Source of the DNA: Brachionus koreanus
Taxonomy: Eukaryota > Rotifera > Eurotatoria > Ploima > Brachionidae
Length of the DNA: 64,000 bases
Assembly (NCBI GenBank): GCA_016987375.1
Contig: PJRA01000313.1
Span: 2,267,385-2,331,384, forward strand
Direction: 5' to 3'
Made by a program: the position numbers and the translations under genes. This document shows positions 63,167-64,000 of this stretch, piece after piece. Each line of letters begins with the position of its first letter. The first letter of the stretch is position 1. Below the pieces are notes generated by a model. It searched no databases. It was not told where the DNA came from and worked only from the letters and a program-made list of their open reading frames with translations.

Positions 63167-64000
63167 ATTTAATCTTTTTCAAAAATTATGTTTAATTTTA
63201 TCATAAAAAATACAAGATTTTAAAAAGCTTTTTTTTTTTTAAAAAATAGTTTATTTAATTTGAAATGACTTCGAGTAATAAAACTGCTTACGCAATTAGA
63301 CAAAAGACAAAATAAAAATTTTTTAAAAGATTAAAGTAGACTTAAAATTTTTATGAAAAAAAAAGATCCAAAATCATAGGGGTATTTCCTTATCATTTAA
63401 CCACTTACTGAATTCATTTCATATATTTCATAATGGGGTTTTTTTTCTTACAGGGTCTTGAGCTATCAACAAAAGTCCTGACGTAGTCTTTGATTAATTA
63501 AATAATTTGTAGATTTTTGAAAATAACACTATTTTATTAACAGGATCAATACATCTTGATCTAATAAAATCTACATACGAGTTTAATACCTAGAAATTAA
63601 GGCTTCTTTTCATAAGGAGGAAAAAAACTTTCTTTAATTATCAGTATGTGATAATTAATAAAAAGCTATTTTCAAACTGATAATTCTTTCAAAAAAGCCT
63701 GACATCATAATTTATCATTCATATCAACATTGAGTCTAATTACTTCCGTCAGATTTAATTACTCTTAATAATTTTTGTTTTAAAATAAAGCTGAAAAAAT
63801 TTTTTTAACAATTCTTGGAAGAAAATTTCTTTATTAAGTTATGTTATCTAAATTTAAATTTCAAAAATATCAACAATGTCTGAAACCTTCTATGATTTAG
63901 GAAACTTAAATAAACTAAGATTTAACATTAGAATTATCAAATTCAAACTATTCCTATAACTGAATGCCTTAAGTTTTTTTCATGAAAAAAATTATCCGAA
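63167..64000. other. intergenic to window end
   Basis: A/T-rich DNA without a supported feature. Confidence 0.45.

Overview
This is a very AT-rich animal nuclear window. Genes are compact, most introns are about 37-70 bases, and long intergenic stretches are full of A/T runs. The gene set is metazoan: PI4K2, a peptide-type GPCR, selenoprotein F, anosmin-1, cytochrome P450, a ZCCHC24-like finger, an IAP with BIR and RING domains, an FRRS1-like cytochrome b561 and BCL7. AT richness, tiny introns, intronless genes and acceptor-like TTTAG sites just before several start codons would fit a spiralian such as a brachionid rotifer. That assignment is inference only; no marker in the window fixes it.

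Layout. 0.7-2.8 kb: a seven-exon type II PI 4-kinase, then a decayed mariner tail. 3.4-13 kb: no intact gene, but a 1.04-kb foldback element, a diverged half-copy of it, decayed LINE 3' sequence and a 481-bp TA-flanked MITE. 13.4-19.7 kb: a single-exon GPCR with an unusually long first intracellular loop, tRNA-Thr(CGT), an unrecognised single-pass membrane protein, and on the minus strand a selenoprotein F gene with an in-frame TGA selenocysteine codon. 19.7-35.2 kb: about 15.5 kb without a recognised gene, less homopolymeric than other intergenic DNA here, ending at the anosmin-1 gene (35.2-38.0 kb). 38.4-39.0 kb: a reverse-transcriptase fragment and a TTAA-flanked MITE containing a run of N. 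42.7-48.0 kb: a countin/saposin-like secreted protein and a two-exon P450. 49.7-52.3 kb: a five-exon BEN-like gene and a ZCCHC24-like gene, both minus strand. 54.9-57.4 kb: a three-BIR IAP with a C-terminal RING. 58.8-63.2 kb: a ten-exon DOMON/cytochrome b561 reductase, two intronless BCL7 genes head to head, and two identical tRNA-Cys(GCA) genes.

The genes form no evident pathway; they look like ordinary neighbours in an animal genome. Splice models were built by hand from GT/AG sites, reading phase and family alignment remembered from general knowledge. All exon phases given for the multi-exon genes close correctly. I found no convincing new multi-gene system. The most unusual items are the near-perfect foldback element, the GPCR loop insertion, the CSU redox motif in selenoprotein F, the divergent BCL7 pair and a possible 42-residue secreted peptide in the gene-free interval.
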